Source: Micromonospora sp. WMMD882 | Lineage (GTDB): Bacteria > Actinomycetota > Actinomycetes > Mycobacteriales > Micromonosporaceae | Reading direction: 5' to 3' | Assembly: GCF_027497255.1 (NCBI RefSeq) | Contig: NZ_CP114903.1 | Coordinates: forward strand, 4,712,001-4,776,000 | DNA: 64,000 nt | Shown: positions 1 to 8,367 of the stretch, piece after piece | How the letters are laid out: the number at the start of each line of letters is the position of its first letter | How positions within the stretch are numbered: the first letter of the stretch is position 1 | Made by a program: the position numbers and the translations under genes | Notes under the pieces: generated by a model | What the model saw: the letters and a program-made list of their open reading frames with translations, nothing else | The model's database searches: none | Told to the model about the DNA's origin: nothing

Positions 1-604
1 AGTAGCGGGCGGCCAGGGACAGGTCGTGCAGCGCGATCAGGACCGTCTGGGGCGTCCCGCCGAGCAGGTGCATCAACTGGAGTTGGTGCTTGATGTCGAG
101 GTGGTTGGTCGGCTCGTCGAGAAGAATGGCCCTGGGCCGCTGGGCCAGGGCACGGGCGATGTGGGCCCGCTGCCGCTCGCCGCCGGACAGCGTCGGCCAG
201 GTCCGGTCGCGGAGCGCGGTGAGGTCCATCCGGGCAAGTGCGGCGCTAATGATCATGTGGTCGGTGCGGTCCAGCCCGCGCCATCGGGTACGGAACGGGG
301 TGCGGCCGAGTGCGACCACGTCGGCGACGGTCAGGTCGCTGCCGGACGCGGCGGACTGCTCGGCGAACGCGGTGTGTCGGGCGATCCGGCGCGTACTCCA
401 GTCTCGAATGTCCTGACCGTCGTAGCGTACCGTGCCGGTGGTCGCTGTCCGTAGGCCGGCCAGACAACGCAGCAGCGTGGACTTGCCGGAACCGTTCGGC
501 CCGATCAGTCCGACCGTCTCGCCTGAGGCGATCTCCACCTGGATGTCCCGGATGATGGTCTGGTCTCCGGCGCTCCAACCCAGCCGGTCGACGCTGATCC
601 TCAC
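1..604 (-). CDS. FecE-like ABC transporter ATP-binding protein, partial (3' end outside window)
   Basis: This is the ATPase subunit of a siderophore/cobalamin-type (FecCD) importer, powering uptake from the cytoplasmic face. Visible are Walker A GPNGSGKST near residues 35-43, the signature LSGGERQRAHIARAL, Walker B ILLDEPTNHLD and the switch histidine in ALHDLSL. About 201 residues are present; the end of the protein lies left of base 1. I chose the GTG at 604 because it overlaps the permease TGA in a GTGA junction, typical of translational coupling. It is the last visible gene of an SBP-permease-ATPase operon with a Zur-like operator upstream, so the substrate may be a zinc chelate; that is inference. 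Confidence 0.9.
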   Translation of the reverse strand, partial: MRISVDRLGWSAGDQTIIRDIQVEIASGETVGLIGPNGSGKSTLLRCLAGLRTATTGTVRYDGQDIRDWSTRRIARHTAFAEQSAASGSDLTVADVVALGRTPFRTRWRGLDRTDHMIISAALARMDLTALRDRTWPTLSGGERQRAHIARALAQRPRAILLDEPTNHLDIKHQLQLMHLLGGTPQTVLIALHDLSLAARY

Positions 605-1704
605 AGCTCACCTCGACGGCGCAGGATCAGCAGGAACAACGGAACCCCGAGCAGCGCGGTGAACACCCCGACGGGCACCTCCTGCGGCGCGAACGCGACC
701 CGCGCCAACGCGTCGGTCCAGACCAGGAAGACGGCGCCAGCCAGCGCGCTGAACGGCAACAGGGCCCGGTGCAGTGGCCCGACCAGGAACCGGACGGCGT
801 GCGGGACGATCAACCCGACGAACCCGATCGCCCCGACGGACGCGACCGCGACCGCGGTCAGCAGCGCGGTGACGACGAGCAGCACCCGTCGTGTCGTGCG
901 TACGTCGATGCCGACGGAGGCGGCGGTGTCCGCGCCGAAGGCGAAGGCGTCGAGGGCGGTGGCGTTGACCCACATCACCGACAGTCCGGCGGCCAGGGCG
1001 ACCGCGCAGACCAGCACCGCGTCCCAACGCGCCGAGGCCATCGACCCGAGCAGCCAGAAGGTGATCGCCCGGGTGGCCTCGGCGTCCGCCGAGGCCATCA
1101 GGACCAGTGCCATCACCGCGTTGAACAGGTAGCCGATCACCACTCCGGTCAGCACCACCCGGACCGAGTCCAGACCACTGCGCCGCAACAGCAACAACAG
1201 CAGGCCGAAGGAGCCCAACGCGCCGAGGAACGCGCCGCCGGTCAGCCCGAGCGCACCGGCGCCGGCACCCAGCACGACCACGACGACCGCGCCGGTGGAA
1301 GCGCCGTGCGACACACCGAGCAGGTAGGGCTCGGCCAACACGTTACGGGTCACCGCCTGGAGCACCGCTCCGCATGCTGCCAGCAGCGCGCCGACCAGGG
1401 CAGCCATCATCACGCGCGGCAGTCTTAGCTGCCAGATGAGCGAGTCGACCAGTCGGGGCAGGGGCTCGACGCCCAAGCCGACGCGTACACCGACCGCCCG
1501 ACCGATCTCGGCGTAGCCCACCCCGTTGGCGCCGATCCGCACCGCCACCAGCATCGACGCCACCAGGAGGACGATGCCCAGGGCGGACAGCACAGCCCAT
1601 GACCAGCCCGACCGTCGCGGTGTGGTGCGCAGGTGTGGCGGCGGCGCGGCGCTCCGGGCGGTCGGGAGGAGCACGTCGGCCGGTGGTGCACCGCTAGCGG
1701 ACAT
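601..1704 (-). CDS. FecCD-family ABC transporter permease
   Basis: Integral membrane permease of the FecCD family, forming the channel for siderophore or metal-chelate uptake. The 367-residue product has a proline/arginine-rich cytoplasmic N terminus of about 30 residues, then about ten hydrophobic segments, with the family-typical stretches LPRVMMAALVGALLAACGA and VGAIGFVGLIVPHAVRFLVG, the latter contacting the ATPase. Length matches the family (330-370). The ATG at 1704 lies inside the end of the upstream substrate-binding protein gene (11-bp overlap), and its TGA overlaps the ATPase start, so the three are co-translated. Confidence 0.93.
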   Translation of the reverse strand: MSASGAPPADVLLPTARSAAPPPHLRTTPRRSGWSWAVLSALGIVLLVASMLVAVRIGANGVGYAEIGRAVGVRVGLGVEPLPRLVDSLIWQLRLPRVMMAALVGALLAACGAVLQAVTRNVLAEPYLLGVSHGASTGAVVVVVLGAGAGALGLTGGAFLGALGSFGLLLLLLRRSGLDSVRVVLTGVVIGYLFNAVMALVLMASADAEATRAITFWLLGSMASARWDAVLVCAVALAAGLSVMWVNATALDAFAFGADTAASVGIDVRTTRRVLLVVTALLTAVAVASVGAIGFVGLIVPHAVRFLVGPLHRALLPFSALAGAVFLVWTDALARVAFAPQEVPVGVFTALLGVPLFLLILRRRGEL

Positions 1705-2701
1705 ATCCGAGGGTCCGCAAGCCGTCGATCAGTACCCGCAGGGCGTCCACGGTCCGTACGGAGGGGTCCATCTCGATGCCGGGCACCTGGATGATCCGGT
1801 TCTCGCGCACCGCGCTGAGCTCGGACACCACGGGATCGCGCCGCATCATCGCCAGCTTCTCCTGGGCGCTGTCGCCCGGCGCTCCCCGTTCGGACAGGTC
1901 CCCGACGACGATGATGTCCGGGTCACGCTGCGCGATCTGCTCCCAGGACACCTCCGGCCACTGCTGGTCCACGTCGTCGAACGCGTTGCGCGCCCCGACG
2001 AGCTGACTCATGGCGCTGGGCATGCCACCCTTGCCGGCCACATAGGGCAGCCCGTTGAACACCGAGTAGAGCCACACCACCGAAGGCTGTTCCCGCAGGC
2101 TCCGCCTGGTCCCGCCGGCCTGCTCCAGTACGGCACGCTGCTCGGCGACCAGGGCGGCTGCCCGGTCCTCGACGCCGAAGACCCGTCCGAGCTTCTCGTA
2201 GTCGGTGAAGAGCAGGTCGAACGGCGTCGCCCCGGCCCCGTTCGCCGCCGGGCAGTCGACCGCGCTCACGAAGGACGGCAATCCGAGTTCGGCCAGTTCC
2301 TCCCGGGTGCCGACCTGCTCGCGCGTATAGAGCGCGGCGAAGGACGACATCACCAGGTCCGGAGTGGCCGCCCGTAGTTGCTCACCGGTCAGCTTCTTGG
2401 GGTTGAGCACCGGAATCGTCTCGTAGTCGGCCTGGAACCGTGGCGCCACCCTGGTCTTGAGGTTCGACGTGCCCGCCATCCGTGCGGCCAGGCCCAACGC
2501 CAGCAGCGTTTCGGTGGACGACTGATCCAGTGTGACCACCCGTTCCGGGGCCCGAGGGAAGGACAACTCCCGCCCACAGCTCGACACCGTCACAACACCG
2601 GCTGACCTGGACCCGTCGGACGGAGGGCCGGCAGGCTCGGCGCACCCGGACAGGGTGATCGCCAGGACGAGGGTGACGCACCAGGCTCTCCGGCCTCTCA
2701 T
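1694..2701 (-). CDS. Siderophore-type ABC transporter substrate-binding lipoprotein
   Basis: Extracellular lipoprotein that captures an iron-siderophore or similar chelate and delivers it to the FecCD permease. The 335-residue product starts [11 protein letters not shown] with a signal peptide ending in a lipobox TLSGC (Cys20), followed by a two-lobed FecB/BtuF-type domain (around 40-320) containing [19 protein letters not shown] and [12 protein letters not shown]. The open frame extends upstream to 2839, but ATG 2701 is preceded by GGAAGGA at good spacing and begins the signal peptide. A Zur-like palindrome sits about 60 bases upstream, suggesting zinc rather than iron control. Confidence 0.9.
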   Translation of the reverse strand: MRGRRAWCVTLVLAITLSGCAEPAGPPSDGSRSAGVVTVSSCGRELSFPRAPERVVTLDQSSTETLLALGLAARMAGTSNLKTRVAPRFQADYETIPVLNPKKLTGEQLRAATPDLVMSSFAALYTREQVGTREELAELGLPSFVSAVDCPAANGAGATPFDLLFTDYEKLGRVFGVEDRAAALVAEQRAVLEQAGGTRRSLREQPSVVWLYSVFNGLPYVAGKGGMPSAMSQLVGARNAFDDVDQQWPEVSWEQIAQRDPDIIVVGDLSERGAPGDSAQEKLAMMRRDPVVSELSAVRENRIIQVPGIEMDPSVRTVDALRVLIDGLRTLGYVR

Positions 2702-2759
2702 CAGCTTCCTTCCGACGCAGGCATGACGATGGGGTCGACAACCGAACCCATAGTGCAGA

Positions 2760-2772
2760 GAGAACCGTTTCC
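2760..2772 (-). promoter_or_regulatory. Candidate Zur operator upstream of FecBCD operon
   Basis: GAGAACCGTTTCC matches 11 of 13 positions of the perfect palindrome GAAAACCGTTTTC (the complement of the one before rpmB). It is about 60 bases upstream of the lipoprotein start, in a plausible promoter position. Single matches of this quality can occur by chance, so the support is the recurrence across the window. Confidence 0.5.
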
Positions 2773-2865
2773 ATTGCAAGATGGCCATCGGCCCACCTCG
2801 GCGGGGTTCCTGAGCTTCCGATCGCTGTCCGCCGAACACGGCGGATCTTCCGCCCAGGGACCGAA

Positions 2866-3072
2866 CGCCACCACGGCCCGCTGCCCGTCGCCGACATCGC
2901 CGCGTCCTTCCAGGAAGCCGTCGCCGACACCCTCACCCGCAAAGCCGTCACCGCCTGCCGCGACCACCACATCGACACCCTGCTGCTCGTCGGCGGCGTC
3001 GCCGCCAACACCCGCGTCCGCACCCTCGCCGAACAACGCAGCACCGCCGCCGGCATCACCCTGCGCGTCCCC
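2866..3072 (+). pseudogene. Fragment of tsaD (tRNA threonylcarbamoyladenosine synthase subunit)
   Basis: One open frame on the + strand translates as [19 protein letters not shown] followed by [21 protein letters not shown] sequence and [15 protein letters not shown]. This matches an internal stretch of TsaD/Gcp (the region ending in the GGVAAN motif) over about 69 residues. There is no start codon, no N-terminal HxxxH metal site and no C terminus, so it cannot be functional. It abuts the 3' end of the converging oxidoreductase-methyltransferase gene, whose last codons overlap it, marking an old recombination joint. The intact essential tsaD must lie elsewhere. Confidence 0.7.
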
Positions 3073-4684
3073 GGCGGTGGTCCACGCGGACGGCGCGCAG
3101 CACGACGTCGTCGACGTGGTGTGTGCTGATCGCCCCCGGGGGGCGCGGGCGGGTCTCGTCCACGTCGACGCGCCAGTCGTCCGAAGCGGTGATCGCGGCG
3201 GCGATCTCGTCGATGCCGACGTACGCCTGCGGGTCGTACATGTGGGTCTGCTCGCCGGGGTCTGACGGCTGCTGGAGCCAGCTCAGGTCGTGACCGACGA
3301 CGAGCAGCGTCCCACCTACGGCCACGGCGTCGAGGAGGTTGCGCAGTCCGCGCTGCTCGGGGGTGCGCTGGAACGAACCGTACTGGAGGGAGACGAGGTC
3401 GTAGGTCTCGTCTGCGAAGGCGGCGGGGTCGTTGGCGTCGCAGTGCAGGATGCGCACGTCGAGCCCGCGGCGTTCCGCTTCGGCCCGGACGCGGTCGAGT
3501 GCCCTGCGGGAGACGTCGGAGGCGGTCACCTGCCAGCCTCGTTCGGCCAGCCAGAGCGCGTCGGCGCCCTCACCCGCGCCGACGTCGAGCGCCCGCCCGG
3601 GGGGCAGGTCCGTCACCTCCGCCACGAGGGTGCCGTTCGGGTTGGCGCTCCACATGCGTTCCTGGTCGCCGTAGCGGCTGTCCCACTCGATCGCGACGCC
3701 GGAGGGGCGGACGCCGGCCGTGGTGTCCTCGGCGGCGAGGCTGAAGGCGATCTGGGCGCCGGTCCAGCTGCCGTTCGCCGCGGACTGCAGGACCTGGGCG
3801 CTCGGGTCGGTCAGGTTCCCGGCGGCGAAGACGCCCGCCACGCTGGTACGTCCGGCGGGGTCGACCGCGACGACGCCACCGAGTCCGCTGGGGTGGGCGG
3901 TGGTGTCGATACCGAGCCCGGCGAGCATCTCGACCCGGGGACGGAACCGGCCCCCGGTGAGGATCGCGTCGGCCGGCAGGCGGCGGCCGTCGGCGAGCTC
4001 GACGACGAGTGGCCCGTCCGGGTCGGCGTCGGCCACCCGGCGCACCGCGCTCTCGACCACCGGGACCCCGGCGGCGACGAGGTTCCGCGCCGCGGCCGGG
4101 TCGATCCCCGTCGCGTCGTGCAGCACCACGGTCAACTGGTCGGTCAGGTGCCGCATCAGCGGGGTCGGGTGCAGTCCCATCGGCGTCGTGACGATCTGCA
4201 CGACCCGCCGGTCGCGGACCTCCCAGCCGTGGCAGAACGGACAGTTGAACACCTGCCGGCCCCAACGCTCGGCGAGGCCCTCGATGTCGGGGAGCTCGTC
4301 GACGATGCCGGTCGCGGCCAGTATCCGGCGTGCGACGAGGCCGTGGCCGCCCGAGAGGGCGAGATGGAACCCGTCGTCCGCTTTCCGTACGGCCAGGACC
4401 CGGCCGGTGAGGACGTTGCCACCGTAGCTGCGGACCTCCTCCCGCCCGATGGCCCGCATCGCCTCGGGCGGTGTGCCCTCACGTCCGAGGTAGCCGTGCG
4501 TGTGCGCTGCCGGCGCGTTCCGCGGCGTGCCGTCGTCGACGACGATGACCGAGCGTCGCTGCCGGGCGAGCTGCAGCGCGGCCGCCAGACCGGCCGCCGA
4601 TCCGCCGATGACGGCGACGTCGCACCTGCGGACGATGCTCTGGTGCGGTCGGCGTTCGGAGCTTTCGTGGGAATGATCCGTCAT
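3056..4684 (-). CDS. Bifunctional NAD(P)/FAD oxidoreductase - class I SAM methyltransferase
   Basis: Fusion of two enzymes in 542 residues. The first part (about 25-320) is thioredoxin-reductase-like: FAD-binding [17 protein letters not shown], a redox CxxC in [10 protein letters not shown], and the late FAD motif [12 protein letters not shown]. The second part (about 345-535) is a class I methyltransferase with motif [20 protein letters not shown] and acidic DVS after strand 2. Such fusions occur in actinomycetes; the substrate is unknown to me. I use ATG 4684 (MTDHSHES); the open frame runs further only to a TTG at 4741. It is divergent from an XRE-cupin regulator that probably controls it. 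The extreme C terminus overlaps the tsaD fragment. Confidence 0.85.
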   Translation of the reverse strand: MTDHSHESSERRPHQSIVRRCDVAVIGGSAAGLAAALQLARQRRSVIVVDDGTPRNAPAAHTHGYLGREGTPPEAMRAIGREEVRSYGGNVLTGRVLAVRKADDGFHLALSGGHGLVARRILAATGIVDELPDIEGLAERWGRQVFNCPFCHGWEVRDRRVVQIVTTPMGLHPTPLMRHLTDQLTVVLHDATGIDPAAARNLVAAGVPVVESAVRRVADADPDGPLVVELADGRRLPADAILTGGRFRPRVEMLAGLGIDTTAHPSGLGGVVAVDPAGRTSVAGVFAAGNLTDPSAQVLQSAANGSWTGAQIAFSLAAEDTTAGVRPSGVAIEWDSRYGDQERMWSANPNGTLVAEVTDLPPGRALDVGAGEGADALWLAERGWQVTASDVSRRALDRVRAEAERRGLDVRILHCDANDPAAFADETYDLVSLQYGSFQRTPEQRGLRNLLDAVAVGGTLLVVGHDLSWLQQPSDPGEQTHMYDPQAYVGIDEIAAAITASDDWRVDVDETRPRPPGAISTHHVDDVVLRAVRVDHRRGRAG

Positions 4685-4725
4685 GCGTCCAAGCGTAGGA
4701 ACATCTGGCGGTAGGTGAAAGATAG

Positions 4726-4742
4726 CTTGCGGGATTCGCAAG
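4726..4742. promoter_or_regulatory. Palindromic operator between divergent oxidoreductase and XRE regulator
   Basis: CTTGCG-ggatt-CGCAAG is a perfect 6-bp inverted repeat in the 77-base divergent intergenic space, 19 bases before the regulator start. It is the natural candidate binding site for the XRE-cupin protein, giving autoregulation and control of the fusion enzyme. Inference from position and symmetry only. Confidence 0.5.
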
Positions 4743-4761
4743 ACGCCCTCATGCTGGGCAG

Positions 4762-5319
4762 ATGAACGACCGCAGTGAGGTGGAGCGGCTGGCGCGTACC
4801 CGCCTACGCAGCATCCGCACCACGCTCGGCTACTCCCTCGACGAGCTCGCCGAGCGCACCAATCTCAGCCCGTCGACGATCAGCCGGGTCGAGACGGGCA
4901 AACGGACGCTCAGCCTCGACGTGCTCGTGCCCCTGGCCAACGCGCTCCAGGTCAGTCTCGACGTCCTCTTCGAGGCGCCCAGCGACGAGGACGTGGTGAT
5001 CCGTCCCGTGCAGCACCGTTCGGGTTCGCGTACGACGTGGCCGCTGAGCCGCGTCGACGGGCGCACCATGGCGATGAAGGTCCGGTTGGAGCCCGAGGCG
5101 ACGATGCCGGCCCAGCGGGTCCATCCGGGGTACGACTGGTTCCTGGTGCTGGAGGGCAGGGTGCTGCTGTGGCTCGGCGAGCGGCAGATCGAGGTTGCCA
5201 AGGGCGAGGCGGCCGAGTTCTCGACGATGACGCCACACTCGATGACAGCGCTCGACGAGCCGGCCGAACTGATCATGATCTTCGACCGCGAGGGGCAGCG
5301 CGCACATCTGCACCAGTGA
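4762..5319 (+). CDS. XRE-family transcriptional regulator with C-terminal cupin domain
   Basis: A 185-residue DNA-binding regulator. Residues about 12-68 form a helix-turn-helix of the XRE type (LGYSLDELAERTNLSPSTISRVETGKRTLSLDVL region), and residues about 105-180 a small cupin barrel with HPGYDWFLVLEGRVLLWLG and a second motif ending in TPHSMTA. Cupin-XRE proteins sense small molecules or metals through the barrel. It is divergent from the oxidoreductase-methyltransferase gene with a palindrome between them, so local regulation is likely. The ligand cannot be read from sequence. Confidence 0.9.
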   Translation: MNDRSEVERLARTRLRSIRTTLGYSLDELAERTNLSPSTISRVETGKRTLSLDVLVPLANALQVSLDVLFEAPSDEDVVIRPVQHRSGSRTTWPLSRVDGRTMAMKVRLEPEATMPAQRVHPGYDWFLVLEGRVLLWLGERQIEVAKGEAAEFSTMTPHSMTALDEPAELIMIFDREGQRAHLHQ

Positions 5320-5510
5320 GCCCGAACCGGGGCGGGGCGGTAGCTGGCAGCCACCCACCGCCGCCCGGGACCGCTGGCTCGCCCGCGTGCGCAGAACTTC
5401 CCTGAGGCCAACCGATGCCGTAAAGGTGGGGCCGCGCTGTAGTTCCTGGTCTCCACGGACTCGCGCCGGTCGGCCCCGCCGTCATCGCCCCCGCTGCCGC
5501 ATCGGCAGAT

Positions 5511-5554
5511 CGGCCGGCGCGAGGCCCGGGTGGGCTGTGGCCTCGCGCCGGCCG
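5511..5554 (-). terminator. Strong hairpin 3' of the exported TIGR03769 gene pair
   Basis: A perfect 16-bp stem (CGGCCGGCGCGAGGCC and its complement) with a 12-base loop lies 68 bases past the stop of the 5622-6266 gene and about 190 bases past the converging XRE gene. No clear U-tract follows, as is common in actinomycetes. The rest of 5320-5621 shows no gene. Confidence 0.65.
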
Positions 5555-5621
5555 GTTCCGCCGCTTGCAGGCACTCCCTACCTCGGCGGACGTCTGATGG
5601 AGTTACCTGAGGTGGCGGTGG

Positions 5622-6266
5622 TCAGGGGAGGACCTCGAAGGTCCAGGTCTTGGCGCCGGAGGTGATGGTGGCGCCGGTGGAGGCGAGTTTGCCGGTGACT
5701 TCGAAGGTGACGGTGTAGGTGCCGGCGGCGTCGAAGCCCCAGTTGACGTGGGCATGGGTGTTGCGGTTGACGTTGAGGCTGTCGGGCAGGCCGTTGCCGC
5801 TGTCGAACAGGACCGTCGGGGTGCCGAGGGTGGTGGTGTAGACACTGAAGCCGGCCGGGCCGCTGACGTTCGTGAGTTTGAAGGTGACCCGGTTGTTCTG
5901 GAGCACGCCGCCGGGTATCTCGGTGGTGTTCCAGCCGGCCCAGAGCAGTCCGGCGGTGTTGCTCTGCGGCAGGATCCAAGCGTTGCCACCCGTGCCGAGG
6001 AACGACCACGCGCTGCCACCGGGCACGGTGACCTTGGCGGTGTTGGGCACGCGCAGGACGACGTCGGCGGGGTTGCGCTCGACCGGTGGGCTGACGGTGT
6101 CGTCGAGCAGGTTGACGGTCAGCGCTCCGCTGGCGTAGTCGACGTCGATGACGTCGACGTGGCCGCTGGACAGGACGATCGGCGCCGCGACAGCGGGGAC
6201 GGCGGTGCCGGCGAGCAGGGCTGCGGTCAGGGTGAGGCCGGTGAGGAAGCGGCTGCGGGTACGCAC
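5622..6266 (-). CDS. Exported choice-of-anchor M (TIGR03769) domain protein
   Basis: A 214-residue exported protein: signal peptide (LTGLTLTAALLAGTAVPAVA) followed by a single TIGR03769 / choice-of-anchor M domain with the family landmarks LSSGHVDVIDVDY, WILPQSNTAGLLWAGWNT, GPAGFSVY and NTHAHVNWGFDAAGTYTV. No transmembrane anchor or LPxTG is visible, so it is probably secreted or held non-covalently. The HAHxNW cluster is a plausible metal site. I prefer GTG 6266, eight bases after AAGGAG; an earlier in-frame GTG at 6275 is too close to that ribosome site. Second gene of a two-gene operon behind a strong palindrome. Confidence 0.85.
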   Translation of the reverse strand: MRTRSRFLTGLTLTAALLAGTAVPAVAAPIVLSSGHVDVIDVDYASGALTVNLLDDTVSPPVERNPADVVLRVPNTAKVTVPGGSAWSFLGTGGNAWILPQSNTAGLLWAGWNTTEIPGGVLQNNRVTFKLTNVSGPAGFSVYTTTLGTPTVLFDSGNGLPDSLNVNRNTHAHVNWGFDAAGTYTVTFEVTGKLASTGATITSGAKTWTFEVLP

Positions 6267-6271
6267 GGTGT

Positions 6272-6919
6272 TCACTCCTTGACCACGACGCGCAGGGTGG
6301 CCGGCTCGCTGGTGACCTTCTGCCCGGTGGCGGCGAGGGTGCCGGTGGCGCGGAAGGTGACGCGGTAGGTGCCGGCGCTGTCGAAGGCCCAGTTGGCGTG
6401 CAGGTGGTCGCCGGCGGTCAGGGCGATGGTGTCGGGCAGTCCGTCGCCGCTGTCGGCGAGGACGGTGGGCTGCCCGACGGCGTTCTCGGTGTAGATGGCG
6501 AGCTGCCCGGGGCCGTTGACCGACCGCAGGCTGAGGGTAAGGGTATCGGCGGTGAAGGTGCCGGTCTCGACCTCCTCGGCGGCGATGCCGGGCCAGACCA
6601 GACTGGTGTTCTGGATCTCGGGCAGGATCCAGACCTTCGACACGCCGGGCGTACCGAGGAAGCCGAAGGCGGGGTCGTTCGGGACGGTGACCTTGGCTTG
6701 CCGCTTCACGACGACCTTGACCTCGTCGGCGGCGTACTCGACGTCGTTGTCCTCGTCGTGGACGCCGAGTTCCAGCGCACCGTCCTCGTAGGCGATGTCG
6801 ACCAGGTCGAGGTGCCCGGAGTTGAACGTCACCAGGGATGCCTGCACCGGTGGTGCCGCCGCGAGCAGTGCCACGGTCGCCGCCCCGGAGGCAAGCAGCA
6901 GGCGGATGGGCTTGCGCAC
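6272..6919 (-). CDS. Exported choice-of-anchor M (TIGR03769) domain protein
   Basis: A 215-residue paralogue of its downstream neighbour. It has a signal peptide (IRLLLASGAATVALLAAAPPVQA) and one TIGR03769 domain: FNSGHLDLVDIAYEDGALEL, KVWILPEIQNTSLVWPG, GPGQLAIYTE and DHLHANWAFDSAGTYRVTF. No membrane or sortase anchor follows the domain. GTG 6919 is chosen because AAGGAG precedes it at six bases and the signal peptide begins there; the frame is open to 7018. Only six bases separate its stop from the next start, and a near-perfect palindrome 40 bases upstream suggests zinc-responsive repression. Confidence 0.85.
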   Translation of the reverse strand: MRKPIRLLLASGAATVALLAAAPPVQASLVTFNSGHLDLVDIAYEDGALELGVHDEDNDVEYAADEVKVVVKRQAKVTVPNDPAFGFLGTPGVSKVWILPEIQNTSLVWPGIAAEEVETGTFTADTLTLSLRSVNGPGQLAIYTENAVGQPTVLADSGDGLPDTIALTAGDHLHANWAFDSAGTYRVTFRATGTLAATGQKVTSEPATLRVVVKE

Positions 6920-6958
6920 GAAGATCTCCTTCTCCGCGGTCCCGCATGGACCGCAACT

Positions 6959-6983
6959 AATGCAAACGATAGTCGTTTCTATT
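6959..6983 (-). promoter_or_regulatory. Strong Zur-type operator upstream of exported TIGR03769 pair
   Basis: A 25-base palindrome: AAT-nn-AAACGA-tag-TCGTTT-nn-ATT, every arm base paired. The AAACG/CGTTT half-sites match those of the other candidate Zur boxes here, but the centre is wider than in the 13-bp core, so it could be two overlapping sites. It is 40 bases upstream of GTG 6919. Confidence 0.7.
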
Positions 6984-7400
6984 AAGCCGGGGAAGGGCTG
7001 ATCGGTGGAGGCGATCACGGCAACACGTCACGGCACCTGTGGCGGCGACCTGTCACGGTCGGGCCGGTCACCGTCCTCGGCCCACATGGCCTTGCGGCAC
7101 GTGCGGTCGGTACGCGTCGAGGCGCACGTACTCGCCAGTGCCGTCGGCAGACCTGCCAGACCGTCTCAGCCTCGTTGTCCGGCGCCGCGTCACGGCATGC
7201 GAGGCGTACGCGGACGTCGGACGCTGCGCCACGTCGGGTGGCACCTGCCCGACCTGACAAGGCGGCATGTCTGCGGGCCCGGCGGCGCGCAACGACGAAG
7301 CGCGCGTCCTGACGATCGCTTCGCAGGAGGCGCCCGAGCCCCAGCCGGGTCGCCACCCTACGACGTGGCGGCCTCGTCACCGAGACCGCCACGTCTCCCC
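6984..7400. other. Gap of about 420 bases without a supported gene
   Basis: Open frames exist on both strands (for example 7005-7403 +), but none has a convincing ribosome site, conserved motif or typical composition for this region. It lies between a Zur-type palindrome at 6959 and a terminator plus a Zur-like 13-mer at 7448. A non-coding RNA is possible but nothing here proves it. Confidence 0.5.
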
Positions 7401-7440
7401 TGATCCGCCCACCGGAGGTACCACGCTCCTCGGCGGATCA
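7401..7440 (-). terminator. Terminator of the anchored-repeat transporter operon
   Basis: TGATCCGCC and GGCGGATCA form a perfect 9-bp outer stem, with an inner GGAG/CTCC pairing, beginning about 20 bases after the permease stop. It fits the end of the long leftward operon starting at rpmB or at the 15997 gene. Confidence 0.55.
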
Positions 7441-7458
7441 CGGAAATGATAACGGAAT

Positions 7459-8367
7459 TCATGAGATTCTTCGGGGAGCGGGGTCAGGCGACGACGGCAA
7501 CAGGTCCTGCCCCTGCGGACGCCGCCACCGTCTGGTCAGCAGGCCGTGGCGGGGGGCGAGCAGCCAGGCGGCGAGAAAGACGGCGGTCGCGACCAGGACG
7601 ATGGTGCCGCCGACCGGTGTGTCGTAGCTCCAGGACAGGTACAGCCCGACGACCGCTGACGTGCCGCCGATCACCGGGGCGAGCAGCATCATCACCCCGA
7701 GGCGGTCGGTGAGTAGGCGGGCCGCCGCCGCGGGGGTGATCAGCAGGGCCAGGACGAGGATGTTGCCGATGGTCTGCAGGGAGATCACCACGGCCAGGGT
7801 GACCAGGACGTAGAGCACGATGTCGAGCCAGAAGACGGACAGCCCCATCGCGCGGGACATCTCCCGGTCGAGGCAGACGGCGACGAACTCCTTGTGCAGG
7901 GCGAGCACCAGACCGAGGATGACCAGACCGGTGCCGCCGACGACGTAGAGGTCCCGGTCGGGGATGCCGGTGATCGAGCCGAACAGGAACTGTTGCAGCG
8001 ACCCGGCGTACCCGGGGGCCTGCGAGATGATCACGATGCCGAGGGCGAACGCGCCGACCAGGAAGACACCTATGATCGAGTCTTCCTTGATCCGCCGGTT
8101 CTGGGAGAAGACCGCGATCAGCAGGGCGGTGGCGACACCGGCGACGGCCCCACCGAGCACCAGGCTGCCCTGCAGCACGAAGGCGACCGCGATGCCCGGG
8201 AAGACCGCGTGGGCCACCGCGTCGCCGATGAAGGCCATCCCTCGGAGTACGACGTAGCAGCCGACGACGCCACAGACGATGCTGGACATCACCGCGATCG
8301 CCAACGCCTTGGGCAGGAACGCGAGGTCCGGGTTGAGCAGGTCGGTGAGGAAGTCGGTGATCGACAT
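7459..8367 (-). CDS. Anchored-repeat-type ABC transporter permease (ZnuB/MntB-like)
   Basis: A 302-residue integral membrane permease of the metal ABC-3 family (the actinobacterial 'anchored repeat' subtype, TIGR03770 as I recall). About eight hydrophobic segments are visible, with family stretches FIGDAVAHAVFPGIAVAFVLQG and LVTLAVVISLQTIGNILVLALLITPAAAARLLT. It should import zinc or manganese together with the adjacent ATPase and binding protein. The start is ATG 8367, whose A is shared with the ATPase stop (TGATG); the frame is open further upstream but overlaps the ATPase. It is the last gene before a hairpin. Confidence 0.92.
   Translation of the reverse strand: MSITDFLTDLLNPDLAFLPKALAIAVMSSIVCGVVGCYVVLRGMAFIGDAVAHAVFPGIAVAFVLQGSLVLGGAVAGVATALLIAVFSQNRRIKEDSIIGVFLVGAFALGIVIISQAPGYAGSLQQFLFGSITGIPDRDLYVVGGTGLVILGLVLALHKEFVAVCLDREMSRAMGLSVFWLDIVLYVLVTLAVVISLQTIGNILVLALLITPAAAARLLTDRLGVMMLLAPVIGGTSAVVGLYLSWSYDTPVGGTIVLVATAVFLAAWLLAPRHGLLTRRWRRPQGQDLLPSSPDPAPRRIS

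Noticed and set aside
7005..7403. A 132-codon + strand frame in the gap right of the TIGR03769 pair
   Set aside because: No ribosome site, no recognisable motif, and an equally long frame lies on the opposite strand.
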